Below the pieces are notes generated by a model that was not told where the DNA came from, ran no database searches, and saw only the letters and a program-made list of their open reading frames with translations. A stretch of DNA of 64,000 nucleotides from JAHEFT01 sp963700705 (GTDB taxonomy: Bacteria > Pseudomonadota > Gammaproteobacteria > Xanthomonadales > SZUA-36): assembly GCA_963700705.1 (NCBI GenBank), contig CAVOYQ010000002.1, positions 57,899-121,898 of the forward strand. The letters are read 5' to 3'. Positions 28,866 to 40,049 of this stretch are shown here, one piece after another. The position numbers and the translations under genes are program-made. The first letter of the stretch is position 1; every line of letters begins with the position of its first letter.

Positions 28866-30748
28866 ATGAAGAGCATCCTCGCTGGTCTTGTCCACCTTGG
28901 CCTGGGTTGAGCTGTGCGGGCTTTCTGATTTCCTGTGACGGAAGCAAAGCCCCTGCAGTGGACCAGCCTGCATCGGAGCAATCCGCGCCTGTGCAGGCGA
29001 TCGAGCGCAGCGAAACCCGGAAAATGCACGCCTTCATGGACGAGGTGTACGAACGCAACGTGGCGGCCCGGCCGGAGTGGGAAACCTCACTGGGCAGAAA
29101 AACGGACCAGCAGGGCAAGTGGAACGATTACTCGGATGCTTTTGCCGGACGCCCAGCTCGAACTGGCCCGGAGCGACCTTCAGTACCTGCGCGACCATTT
29201 CGATTACGCCAGCCTGGATGACAACGGCAAGCTCAGCTACGACCTGTTCGTTTTCAACATCGGGCAGGAACTGGAAGACGCCGCCTGGCGCCGGCATGAC
29301 TATGTGATCGACCAGTTCAACGGCCAGGTTGCCGGCCTGTTTGCTTTCCTGCAGAACCAACACACGATTGAAACCGAAAAGGATGCCGAGGACTACGTCA
29401 AGCGGATCGCCGGGATGCAGCAAGTGTTCGAAGAACTTGCACTGCAGCTCCGGGACCGCTCCGACTTCGGCGTTGCTACCCCGGCGTTCGCCTATGCCGA
29501 CATGATCGAGGATGTGGGCAACATGACCAGCGGCGCACCGGTCACCGATGACGGGCGGGAAAATCCACTGATCACCAACTTCCGCAGCAAGCTCGATGCT
29601 TTGAAGCTGGGTGAGGAGGCTTACGCGCAACTCGATGGCGCAGCCGTCGCGGCCCTGCGTGGGCCGTTCAGGGATGGCGCGGACATATTGATGGCTGAAC
29701 TTCTGTATCAGCAAACCCAGATGCAGGAAAGCCTGGGCGTCTGGTCACTGCCCGATGGCGACGCGTACTACCGCAACCGCATCCGCCACCACACCACGCT
29801 GGATCTGACCGCGGAGGAAATCCACCAGGCCGGGCTGGAAGACGTGGCGCGGATTCACGCGGAAATGCGCGACATCATGAACCAGGTCGGCTTCGACGGC
29901 AGCCTGCGGGAATTCTTCGATTTCGTGCGCACCGATCCGAATAATTTCTATGAAAACTCCGATGCCGGGCGCGAGGAGTTCCTGGCCGAGGCGCGCGCCC
30001 AGGTGGCGGAAATCATGGCCGTCGCCCCCCGGTATTTCAATATCCTGCCGAAAGCGGGCCTGGAAGTGCGGCGGGTCGAACCCTGGCGTGAGAACTCGAC
30101 TTCCATTGCGTTTTACGACCAGCCTTCCGAGGATGGCAGCCGCCCCGGCATCTACTACGCCAACATGAAGGACATGGAAAATTTCCAGAAATACGTGTTC
30201 ACCGCCATCACCTATCACGAGTCCGTTCCCGGCCATCATTTCCAGATCGCCAACGCGATGGAATTGCAGGACATACCTGAATTTCGCAAAAACGGGGGTT
30301 ATGGCGCCTACACCGAAGGCTGGGCCCTGTACGCCGAGCAACTGGCGAAGGAAATGGGTTTTTACCGGGACCCGATGCGCGATTTTGGCCGGCTGCAGGA
30401 TGAAATCTGGCGCTCGGTGCGCCTGGTCACCGACACCGGCATCCACGCCATGCACTGGACCCGGCAGCAGGCGATTGACTACTTCCGGAAAACACGCCGC
30501 TTTCAGAAGGCGACATCGTCACCGAGGTGGAGCGCTTTTTCGTCAACCCCGGCCAGGCCCTGGGCTACAAGCTGGGCATGATGAAAATCCTGGAACTGCG
30601 CGAACGCGCCCGCGAGACACTGGGTGACCGATTCGACATCCGCGCGTTCCACGACGTGGTCATCGGCCGCGGCGCGATGCCGCTGCCGGTGCTGGAACAA
30701 CAGGTGGACACCTGGATCAAAACATATGAGCTATCAAACCGCCAATGA
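28866..30748 (+). CDS. Exported DUF885-family putative metallopeptidase (about three frameshifts)
   Basis: Composite of about 627 residues. ATG 28866 begins a hydrophobic leader; after one missing base near 28905 it continues LSCAGFLISCDGS, which resembles a lipoprotein or Sec signal. Further shifts lie near 29140 (one extra base) and 30490 (one missing G; restoration gives YFRENTPLSEGDIVTEVERF). The DUF885 zinc motif is intact: ITYHESVPGHHFQ, followed by TEGWALYAEQLAKEMG. It is expected to be a periplasmic or outer-membrane-facing zinc peptidase. It is a distant paralogue of the protein at 15842-17494, which has lost the catalytic Glu. The end overlaps the pirin remnant by 23 bp. Confidence 0.85.
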
Positions 30749-31087
30749 ACCTGTTTGTACCGGCAGTGAAGGGTCGATAGAACTCGTCATTGAACCCAAA
30801 GCCAAAGACCTCGGTGGCTTCTCGGTGCGCCGTGTTCTTCCATCGGGCAGCGGGTTCTGACCGGGTGCGCAATGGCGGTGGCAGCCCCAGGCCATCCGAT
30901 GACGTTGAACGCCGTGCACGAGAGTCATGCGATGGTGATCGGCGGAGCAGTGCTGGGCAAGCGGCACATCTGGTGGAACTTTGTCAGCAGTTCAAAAGAC
31001 GCCATAGCGCAGGCAAAGCTTGACTGGCAGCAGGGGCGGTTCGATGCCGTGCCGGGCGAAACGGAGTTCAGACCGCTGCCGGAATAA
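30726..31087 (+). pseudogene. Pirin remnant with large internal deletion
   Basis: The first ~40 codons read like the N-terminus of pirin (ELVIEPKAKDLGGFSVRRVL, PSG). After a frame change near 30850, about 75 codons match the pirin C-terminus (HAMVIGGAVLGKRHIWWNFV, SSSKDAIAQAKLDWQQGRF). Pirins are about 280-300 residues, so the whole first cupin barrel with the metal-binding His residues and much of the second is gone. The remaining product, if made, could not bind iron or act as a quercetinase. ATG 30726 overlaps the end of the DUF885 gene. A real deletion, unlike the single-base frame breaks elsewhere. Confidence 0.8.
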
Positions 31088-31092
31088 CATTT

Positions 31093-31118
31093 GGGGTCAG
31101 AGTAAAAACCCTGACCCC
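31093..31118. repeat. GGGGTCAG-type palindromic repeat
   Basis: GGGGTCAG-AGTAAAAACC-CTGACCCC: perfect 8-bp arms. Related copies lie at 38356-38418, 46434-46467 and, diverged, 51797-51829 and near 36357. In other gammaproteobacteria this kind of repeat is often found near REP-associated transposases; none is in this window. It may also act as a terminator between the convergent genes. Confidence 0.7.
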
Positions 31119-31147
31119 GTTGCCGGCCGCGCTCGAATGGTGCGGAC

Positions 31148-31807
31148 TTATGCCGTCGCCGGAACAAGCACCTTGCGTTGTGCCCGGATCATCAGGATGA
31201 ACAGGATGCCGTACCAGGTCACCGCGAACGGGCCGACGTCGGGCAGGCCGACGTTGATCGGCGGGGTGGGGAAGGTCCAGATGTTCAGGACCAGGCCGCC
31301 GATGCCGAAGAACAGGCCGATGCCGCCGAATACCCGCCCGAACGCCGGGTGCTTCATCAGGCTCAGCGAGAACAGGATGATGGTGGGCAGGATGAACATG
31401 TCCCAGGCCACGTCCAGGCCCAGCTGCACCGAATCCACCGCACGCCAGATATTGATCTGGCTGGCTTTCATCGCCTCGTCCAGCGGGTGATAGAAACGCT
31501 CCATGTAAGAGACCAGCGACATTTGCACGGTCAGCATGGCGCTGACCAACACCGGCGCGCAGATGCCGAGGATCGCGGCCAGCTGGGTCGTGAAGGCCTG
31601 CCGGTGCCGCGACAGAAAGTGATAGAGGCCGACGTGACCCACCAGCAGGAACAGCGGCATGATCAGCGCGAGCACGGTCGAGAGCCGGTCCGGCAGGGGC
31701 AGCAATGCCGTGCCCATGAACACGACCGAGAAAATCAGGCCGCACCAGGCGCCGTAGCGGATCCATTGATCGGCCACGGGACTATTGAGGGATTGGGTTG
31801 TTTGCAT
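31148..31807 (-). CDS. Polytopic membrane protein, unknown function
   Basis: About 219 residues from ATG 31807, preceded by GGAGAG; the ATG 12 codons upstream lacks a ribosome site. Six hydrophobic helices (YGAWCGLIFSVVFMGTALL, LALIMPLFLLVGHVGLYHFL, AAILGICAPVLVSAML, DMFILPTIILFSLSLM, GGIGLFFGIGGLVLNIW, GPFAVTWYGILFILM). No catalytic motif. It resembles small DUF4386-like integral membrane proteins, but I cannot name the family. It lies 121 bp downstream of the LytTR regulator gene on the same strand and may be its target or partner. Confidence 0.65.
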   Translation of the reverse strand: MQTTQSLNSPVADQWIRYGAWCGLIFSVVFMGTALLPLPDRLSTVLALIMPLFLLVGHVGLYHFLSRHRQAFTTQLAAILGICAPVLVSAMLTVQMSLVSYMERFYHPLDEAMKASQINIWRAVDSVQLGLDVAWDMFILPTIILFSLSLMKHPAFGRVFGGIGLFFGIGGLVLNIWTFPTPPINVGLPDVGPFAVTWYGILFILMIRAQRKVLVPATA

Positions 31808-31928
31808 TTTGGACTCTCCTTCCAGCAGTGGGTGTGATCTCATGCTAGACAGGCGAAACCCTGTAAACCAGCGTCTGTAAAGACTTTGGGACGAATTTTG
31901 ATATTGAGGGACGATTGTCCCGGCCGGA

Positions 31929-32793
31929 TCAGTCCGCAGCCGGCTCCGTGCCCAGTTTCTCCAGGATGGTGGCGGTCCAGGCGCGCGATACCGGCACCGT
32001 GCGATCCGCCCCTTCCAGTGTCAGTTGCAGTCCGTGACGGTTACCCCGGCACCCGCGCACCCGCGCCAGGTTGACGATGAACGAGCGGTGGCAGCGCAGC
32101 AACAGCGGTTCATCCAGGATCTCTTCCAGGCGCTTCAGGCTGGAGCGGATCAGGCTGGCGCGCCGGGCGCCGCCCTCCACCCAGGTGACGGCCACGTAGT
32201 TGTCCTGTGATTCCAGGTACAGCAGGTCGTCCAGCGCCACCGACACCTGGTCCTTGCCGTTGTCGGAAGAAAAATGCACCAGCCGGGGCGCCGGCCCGGC
32301 CAGGTGGATGGCCTGCAGCTGAACGTATTCCGATTTCAGCCACTCGTGGCGGATGTAAAACAGGAAACCGGCCACCGGCAGGCTGATCAGCAGGCTGACG
32401 TCCCGGATGAAACCCAGGTAGCTCGACCAGTGGAAATCGTGCCAGTCGCCGAGCCAGTTGTAGAACAGGAACACGCCGGTGGCCACCAGCAGAAAGGTCC
32501 AGGCCAGCCACGCGATCAGCCGCCGGCGGGTCAGCCGCTTCAGCACCAGCGGTCGCAGCAGGAATTCATTGGCGGCCACCGTGGCCGTGACCAGCACCCC
32601 GAACGCGCCGACCGCCAGCGCAAACTCCAGGCTGATGTGGAAGGTGGGGTCGAAGTTGTTCACCCCGAACGGCTGGAACACCAGCAGGAACAGCGCCAGG
32701 AAGACCCCGATCGACAACGCGAACAGCCATTGGTAGCGCGGTTATATCGAAATAGTGGCTGAGGTAGTCCTGGGATGTGTCGGGTTTGGGCAT
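31929..32793 (-). CDS. Membrane-anchored LytTR DNA-binding regulator (one frameshift)
   Basis: Composite of about 287 residues. The N-terminus MPKPDTSQDYLSHYFDI joins, after one extra base near 32745, to RYQWLFALSIGVFLALFLLV, the first of four hydrophobic helices. The C-terminal ~100 residues are a LytTR domain: DLLYLESQDNYVAV, LIRSSLKRLEEIL, LLRCHRSFIVNLARV. This is the arrangement of membrane-bound LytTR proteins that sense a signal in or at the membrane and bind DNA directly without a kinase. Targets may be its own operon or the divergent katG. The shared gap with katG is 152 bp and contains an OxyR-like site. Confidence 0.85.
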
Positions 32794-32836
32794 GGTTCAG
32801 TCGTCTATCCTGGCAGATTCTCGATCAAAACTTGCA

Positions 32837-32851
32837 ATAGCTATTGCCTAT
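32837..32851. promoter_or_regulatory. OxyR-like half site upstream of katG
   Basis: ATAGCTATTGCCTAT matches the OxyR consensus half ATAGnTnnnAnCTAT at all positions except one (G for A). A second half 7 bp on is weak. It lies about 95 bp before the katG start, and katG is a classical OxyR target; no oxyR gene is in the window. A TATAAA box follows near 32876. Confidence 0.45.
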
Positions 32852-32945
32852 CAATTGTATGAAAACGTTCGATTGGTATAAATAACGACTATAGGATCTA
32901 ATGGTAAATGACAAGCACTGTCTATCAATCGAACGGAGTAATTCC

Positions 32946-35171
<2,226 letters not shown>

Positions 35172-35225
35172 TCAAGGCAGTAATGAGTGCTCAAAAGCCC
35201 CATAAACGGGCTGTTGGAAACACGG

Positions 35226-35260
35226 ACGGCGGCGTAATTTACGCCGCCGTTCTGTTTTCA
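35226..35260 (+). terminator. Rho-independent terminator of katG
   Basis: ACGGCGGCGTAA and its exact complement TTACGCCGCCGT (12-bp stem, one unpaired base between them, so the loop will open a few pairs) followed by TCTGTTTTC. It starts 55 bp after the katG stop, ahead of a convergent gene. Confidence 0.8.
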
Positions 35261-35306
35261 GGAATGGCAAAGAGGAGGTTCTCCTGGCGATCAGCGCAGG
35301 GTATGG

Positions 35307-35972
35307 CTACTTCCGTTTCAATACTTCCCAGGCGCGGTCTGCCTCTTCATCACTCCAGTCGGGCAATTTCCATCCGACAAAGAACTCGACCAGCCCCATC
35401 AGACAAAAATAGGCCATTCCCCAGGCAATTGTGCGTTGCGGATATTCTGAAAGCATGTCAGTTGCCGGACCAAAATTGGCCGAACGAATTTCTTCCGTCA
35501 GACCCAGTTGCGGTAATGGCAGCAGCATGATCGCGGCCGTCACGATCAACGTCACCATACCCACCGCAGAACGTTGCAACATCATGATGGTACCTTTCCT
35601 GTCCGGCAGCACGACCAGGACCATAAGCCTGCTGATCAGCACGCCAAGCAACATCCAGAACACGTAGTGGCCTTTGCTCCAGGAGGCGATCCCGATGATC
35701 GCGGCAGTGTAGATGCTGAAAAAACCGGCAAACCACGCGAGGCGATAACGGAATTTCTCAAACAGTACCGGCCCGGCTGCCATGAAAGCGCCTGAATGCA
35801 GAAGCAGGAACTCGATCAGTACCATGTTGGCTGCAATTCGGACCCAACCGCCGTCGTCGATGCTCAGAGGATCGGTCCATATTCGCCACAGCATTAACGA
35901 CAAAAGTATCAGCGGCACCCCGCCCAGTGCCGAGAACACGATTCGCAGAATCAAGTTACCCACGTGTTGCAT
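35307..35972 (-). CDS. Polytopic membrane protein, unknown function
   Basis: 221 residues, about six hydrophobic helices (IVFSALGGVPLILLSLMLW, MVLIEFLLLHSGAFMA, AGFFSIYTAAIIGIASW, VFWMLLGVLISRLMVLVVL, MVTLIVTAAIMLLPLP, MAYFCLMGLVEFFVGW). No motif I can assign. The short cytoplasmic tail is charged (DEEADRAWEVLKRK). It is convergent to katG with the terminator between; no operon partner. Confidence 0.6.
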   Translation of the reverse strand: MQHVGNLILRIVFSALGGVPLILLSLMLWRIWTDPLSIDDGGWVRIAANMVLIEFLLLHSGAFMAAGPVLFEKFRYRLAWFAGFFSIYTAAIIGIASWSKGHYVFWMLLGVLISRLMVLVVLPDRKGTIMMLQRSAVGMVTLIVTAAIMLLPLPQLGLTEEIRSANFGPATDMLSEYPQRTIAWGMAYFCLMGLVEFFVGWKLPDWSDEEADRAWEVLKRK

Positions 35973-36132
35973 GACTGAATTGTAACGCGACTTCCGGATT
36001 TCAATCCGGAGCCGGGCTGATCAGCCCGGGAAAAATCCCAAAGGACGCTACACTCGCAGTGAAATAAAGTAGGTCGGGCGAATCATGGCAATATTTTCGC
36101 CGGCCCTTCCCGGCTAAGTCGGAGAGCATGAT

Positions 36133-36331
36133 ATGAAAAATTTTAGCTTTGCCGCTGCGAACAGATTTCTCGGGATGAACCGCTACCCTGGACGGGACCC
36201 CGCTGGACCTGTCGCAACGCCACGCCATTGTCCCGGTATTGCAGCTGCAACAGGATGCCGAACTGATCGAAAATTACAGCAATCCGGCTTTTGTGCTCGA
36301 CGGATGGGATCCGGTGAAGGAAACACGGTGA
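36133..36331 (+). CDS. Possible small protein or gene remnant (one frameshift)
   Basis: ATG 36133 opens MKNFSFAAANRFLGMN; with one base removed near 36180 it continues TLDGTPLDLSQRHAIVPVLQ and ends ...NPAFVLDGWDPVKETR at TGA 36329-36331, about 65 residues. The second half has the composition of a real acidic/hydrophobic domain, but I do not recognise it. It may be the remnant of a longer gene. The stretches 35973-36132 and 36332-36507 hold nothing else I can identify except a diverged GGGGTCAG-like palindrome near 36357. Confidence 0.3.
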
Positions 36332-36507
36332 TTCTCCAAAGAGAAAGAGAGAAAAGGGATCCGACCCCTATTTCGAATTCAGATGAGTGCCGCATGGCTG
36401 AATTAAAACTGAACCGGAAAGAAGTTTGAGGTAAGCGTAACGCCACCGGCTCGAATTTTTTGTGGTACATATAGGCACAATTCGAATAAGAGAATAAGGA
36501 AAAAACA

Positions 36508-37836
36508 ATGCTCAATCCGGCCTGGTTCCTGTCCACCTCATCGCGTATGCGCTATAGCACCGGCGCGCTGGCGTATTTCGCGCAGGGCATTCCCAAGGGA
36601 TTGCTGCACATCGCCCTGCCGGCCTGGTTGGCCGCGGAGGGCGTCGCGCCCGCTGAAATCGCCGGCTTCCTGGGGGTGATCATGCTGCCCTGGGCCTTCA
36701 AGTTGCTGGTCGGGCCGCTGATGGACCACTACGAGTTTTTGCCCATGGGTAAGCGCAGACCCTGGGTGCTGGTCATGCAGATAGGAATGGTGATCAGCCT
36801 GCTGGGTCTTGGCCTGATCGAAGATCCCGCGAGCCAGGTCGGTCTGCTTATGGCGGTCGGATTCGTCATCAATGCCTTCACGGCCGCCCAGGACGTGGCC
36901 GTCGATGGTATGTCGATCGACCTTGTACCGCTTGAAGAGGAAGGGCGTCTGAACTCTTCCATGAGTTTCGGCAAGGCCATTGGTTGGGCCGCGACTTCCG
37001 CGATCACCGGCACGCTGCTGGTGACAACCGGCACCGTGGTAACCGCGCTGGTCTGCGCGGTCACAGCCGCCGCGATCTTCGTCTTTCTGCTGCTGGTGCG
37101 CGAGCGACCCGGCGAGCGTCTGCTTCCCTGGACCGCGGGCGAGGCCTCGTCTGAGAATGAGCCGCCACCGTCGTTCCGCCAGGTGTTCTCGGACCTCAAT
37201 CACGTGCTGTGGAGCCGGCCCAGCCTGGTGATGATGTTGATCATGTTCATGGCCGGAATGTTCAGCGGTTACGGGCGCGCACTGATGCCGATTGCGGCGG
37301 TGCAGGTATTCGGGTTTTCGACGCCCGAGTGGTCGGAATTGAACGCCGTGATGGGCTTCGCCGGCGCCGTGGTTGCGCTGTTTCTCGGACCCATTATCGA
37401 CCGCCGCGGCGCAAAGTCCGTGATGGGCCTGACGATCCTGCTGACTGGCGTGCACGCGTTCACGCTGGCGTTCACGCAGGAAATGTGGACCAACGACACC
37501 TATGTACTGGTCATGATTTCGCTGTGGATCCTGTTGCTGCCCATCATCATGGTCTGCGTGCTGGCATTGGCAATGAGCATCTGCACCACTGGCGAGTCGG
37601 CCACGCAGTTCGCTATTTACATGTCCGTTTGCAACATGGGCGCCACGACGGGATCGTTGTTCTACGGCGCCGTTTCCGGGGTGACCAACTGGAGCCAGAA
37701 CTATGCCGTGATGGGCTTGATCGTGTTCCTGCTGCTGCTGGCTATTTTCATGTACCGCACCGGGGGCCATCCCGAGAAGCTGCTGGAGCCAAAGAGGGCG
37801 AATTCCCGGCACATGCGGGAAATCCATCGTCACTGA
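36508..37836 (+). CDS. AmpG-like MFS transporter
   Basis: 442 residues, 12 hydrophobic helices in two halves, intact. N-terminal motif FAQGIPKGLLHIALPAWLA with AAEGV and the signature FTAAQDVAVDGMSIDL match the AmpG/acetyl-CoA-transporter branch of the major facilitator superfamily; AmpG imports anhydro-muropeptides, but members of this branch with an EEEGRLNS loop have unknown cargo. The loop between halves is short and Pro-rich (ENEPPPSFRQVF). A cupin gene follows after 27 bp on the same strand and may share the transported compound. Confidence 0.85.
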   Translation: MLNPAWFLSTSSRMRYSTGALAYFAQGIPKGLLHIALPAWLAAEGVAPAEIAGFLGVIMLPWAFKLLVGPLMDHYEFLPMGKRRPWVLVMQIGMVISLLGLGLIEDPASQVGLLMAVGFVINAFTAAQDVAVDGMSIDLVPLEEEGRLNSSMSFGKAIGWAATSAITGTLLVTTGTVVTALVCAVTAAAIFVFLLLVRERPGERLLPWTAGEASSENEPPPSFRQVFSDLNHVLWSRPSLVMMLIMFMAGMFSGYGRALMPIAAVQVFGFSTPEWSELNAVMGFAGAVVALFLGPIIDRRGAKSVMGLTILLTGVHAFTLAFTQEMWTNDTYVLVMISLWILLLPIIMVCVLALAMSICTTGESATQFAIYMSVCNMGATTGSLFYGAVSGVTNWSQNYAVMGLIVFLLLLAIFMYRTGGHPEKLLEPKRANSRHMREIHRH

Positions 37837-37863
37837 GTAAAACCGGATTCACGGAGGTGCCTT

Positions 37864-38331
37864 ATGGCAAAGATCGACCTAACCAGAATTACCCGAAAGA
37901 CCGGCTCCGGCTATCCCGAACCCTATGCCAGCATGATGAACAAACGCTCCTACCTGCAACTGGGCGACGCCGGCGGGCTGACCCAGTTCGGCGTGAACAT
38001 TACCATCCTCGAGCCCGGTGGCGTGTCCTCGATGCGGCACTGGCACATGCACGAGGACGAGTTTGTCATGGTGACTGAAGGTGAGGTAGTCATGGTCACG
38101 GATGACGGTGAAACCGTGATGCGCCCGGGCGAATGCGCCGCGTTTCCGGCCGGCGTGGAAAATGGCCACCATTTCCTCAACCGGAGCAATGTCGAGGCCA
38201 GGTTCCTGGTGGTGGGAACCCGCGCTGCGCGCGAGACCGTGTACTACTCGGATGTCGATATGATGGTCGAGGACGTTGACGGTGTCGGCACATTTACCCG
38301 CAAGGACGGCAGCCCCATACCTCGGGTGTGA
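37864..38331 (+). CDS. Cupin-domain protein
   Basis: 155 residues, ATG 37864 after SD GGAGGTG. Cupin motif 1 MRHWHMHEDEFVMVTEGE has both His and Glu ligands; motif 2 GECAAFPAGVENGHHFLNRS supplies the last His. The C-terminal ~35 residues (RETVYYSDVDMMVEDVDG, FTRKDGSPI) are a pattern seen in cupins of the ManC/ectoine-like DUF group where a Tyr-Tyr-Ser motif follows the barrel. Enzymatic role not known. Likely cotranscribed with the MFS transporter. A strong palindrome follows the stop. Confidence 0.85.
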   Translation: MAKIDLTRITRKTGSGYPEPYASMMNKRSYLQLGDAGGLTQFGVNITILEPGGVSSMRHWHMHEDEFVMVTEGEVVMVTDDGETVMRPGECAAFPAGVENGHHFLNRSNVEARFLVVGTRAARETVYYSDVDMMVEDVDGVGTFTRKDGSPIPRV

Positions 38332-38355
38332 ATCAGTTCCGCAGGCTATAGGCTA

Positions 38356-38418
38356 GGGGTCAGAGTAAAGTGCCAGAGTAGTTTACTCTGGCACTTTACT
38401 CGCCCATTATTCTGACCC
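38356..38418. repeat. GGGGTCAG-type repeat with nested 18-bp hairpin
   Basis: Outer arms GGGGTCAG (38356-38363) and CTGACCC (38412-38418). Inside is a perfect 18-bp stem: GAGTAAAGTGCCAGAGTA at 38363-38380 and its complement at 38384-38401 with loop GTT. It lies between convergent genes and could terminate transcription both ways, though no T-run follows directly. Confidence 0.75.
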
Positions 38419-38424
38419 AATTAT

Positions 38425-39188
38425 TCAGCCCGCGACGCCGCCGCCGTCCACCACCAGGGACTCGCCGGTGACGAAACGAAGATTCGTCCGATGCCAGGAA
38501 CAGCACGGCGTCGGCGATTTCATCCACCGTACCGATCCGGCCGAGCGGCCGCTGCGCGGCGCCGGCGGCGTAATCATCCCAGCTCATGCCGCGCTTGGCC
38601 GCGTCGTCGTGCAGCATCGGGGTCAGCACGTCCCCGGGCACACGCAGTTCACGCGGATGCCCTGCGGGCCGTGATCGATCGCCATGGCCTTGGCCATCAC
38701 GATCAGCCCGCCCTTGGCGGCGCAGTAGGATGCCGCGCCGCTGCCGCCGAGAATCCCCCAGCCGGAACTGGTGTGGATGATGGAACCGCTGCCTTGCTCG
38801 ATCATCGAGGGCAGGGTGTACTTGGACATCAGGAAGGCGCCCTTGAGGCTCGAGTCGATGGTCTCGTCCCACTCCTCCTCGGTGCATTCGGGGAGGGTTT
38901 TGGGATGAAATACCCCGGCGTTATTGAACAGGATGTCGATCTTGCCGAAACGCTCCAGCGTCTGCTCCACGGCATCGCGGCAGTCGGCGGCAAGCCGCAC
39001 ATCGGAGCGGATAAAAAGGGCATCGCCGCCGATGCGCCCCGCATCGCCTCGACCACCTCCGCGCCCCGCTCGGGATTGCGCCCGGTAATGGCGACCGAGG
39101 CGCCTTCTTGGACAAAGCGAATCGCCGTGGCGCTGCCGATTCCCGAGGTGCCGCCGGTGATCAAAGCCACTTTTCCTTCCAGTCTCAT
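38425..39188 (-). CDS. SDR family oxidoreductase (three frameshifts)
   Basis: Composite of about 254 residues. Cofactor motif TGGTSGIGSA near residue 11, NNAG in ILFNNAGVF, catalytic Ser in IIHTSSGWG and YCAAK as the YxxxK pair; C-terminus SLVVDGGGVAG. Frame breaks: near 39070 (one base missing), near 38640 (one G missing from a G run; restoration gives CPGDVLTPML) and near 38473 (TTT for TT; restoration gives SSFVTGESLVVDGG). Classical NAD(P)-dependent dehydrogenase, substrate unknown. It follows another SDR gene after 18 bp, so the two form an operon. Confidence 0.85.
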
Positions 39189-39206
39189 GTGTTCCCTCGC
39201 ATCCGT

Positions 39207-39973
39207 TTACTCGTGGGTCCATTGGCTGCACAGGCCGCCGGTGGTTTCCGCGCCATCCATGACATACACCTGGCCGGTGGCGAAGGCGGCGTCGTCGGAG
39301 GCCAGGAACGCAAACAGCGCGGCGATCTCTTCGGGCTTCGCGTGCCGCCCCAGCGGAATCTTGCGGTTGACCGCGTCCAGCATCTCGTCGCTGTACTCGG
39401 CGCGCTGCATCGGCGTGAGCACGTAGCCGGGAGAAATCGCGTTGACGCGGACCACCGGGGCCAGTTCCAGCGCCATGGCCAGCGTCAGGCCGATCACGCC
39501 GCCCTTGCTGGCGCTGTAATCGGCGTAGTGGGGGTAGCCGGTCGATCCGGCCGTCGAGGCGGTGTTGAGGATCACGCCGCTGCCCTTTTCCACCATGTGC
39601 CGCGCGGCGGTTTGCGCCACGTTGAAAGACACCCTTGAGGTTGACGTCCAGCACCCGGTCCCACTCCTCCGGGCGTGATGTCGAGAAAGTCGTGGCGGAT
39701 GCTGATGCCGGCATTGTTGATGACGATATCGACCGATCCCATCAGGCCGATAGCCTCGTTGAACGCGGCCCGGACCTGGTCCAGGTCGGACACGTCGGCG
39801 TCGATGATCCCGGCCAGTCCGGGCAGTTCCTCGCGGACCCGGGAACGCGCCTCGGCGCTGCTGTCCAGCACGCAGACCGCGCAGCCCTCTTCCAGGAAAC
39901 GGGCCGCCGTGGCCTGGCCGATGCCGCTGGCGCCGCCGGTCACCACGACGTTCTTGCCTTTCAATCCGCGCAT
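39207..39973 (-). CDS. SDR family oxidoreductase (two frameshifts)
   Basis: Composite of about 254 residues. TGGASGIGQA at residue 12, IVINNAGIS, catalytic ILNTASTAG and YSASK, C-terminal GQVYVMDGAETTGG. Frame breaks near 39675 (extra base; restoration gives DITPEEWDRVLDVNLK) and near 39630 (extra base; then VSFNVAQTAARHM). First gene of a two-gene SDR operon; such pairs often carry out successive oxidations of one alcohol or sugar. Start ATG 39973; no strong SD seen. Confidence 0.85.
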
Positions 39974-40049
39974 ACCGCGCCTCCCGTTACATGGCTCAAT
40001 GATGGCCCGATGCCGGCGGATCGAGGCAGTCCCTTATTCCCGATGATCT

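Noticed and set aside
37209..38078. Plus-strand frame shifted within the MFS gene
   Set aside because: Overlaps twelve well-formed membrane helices in the true frame; Arg/His-rich.
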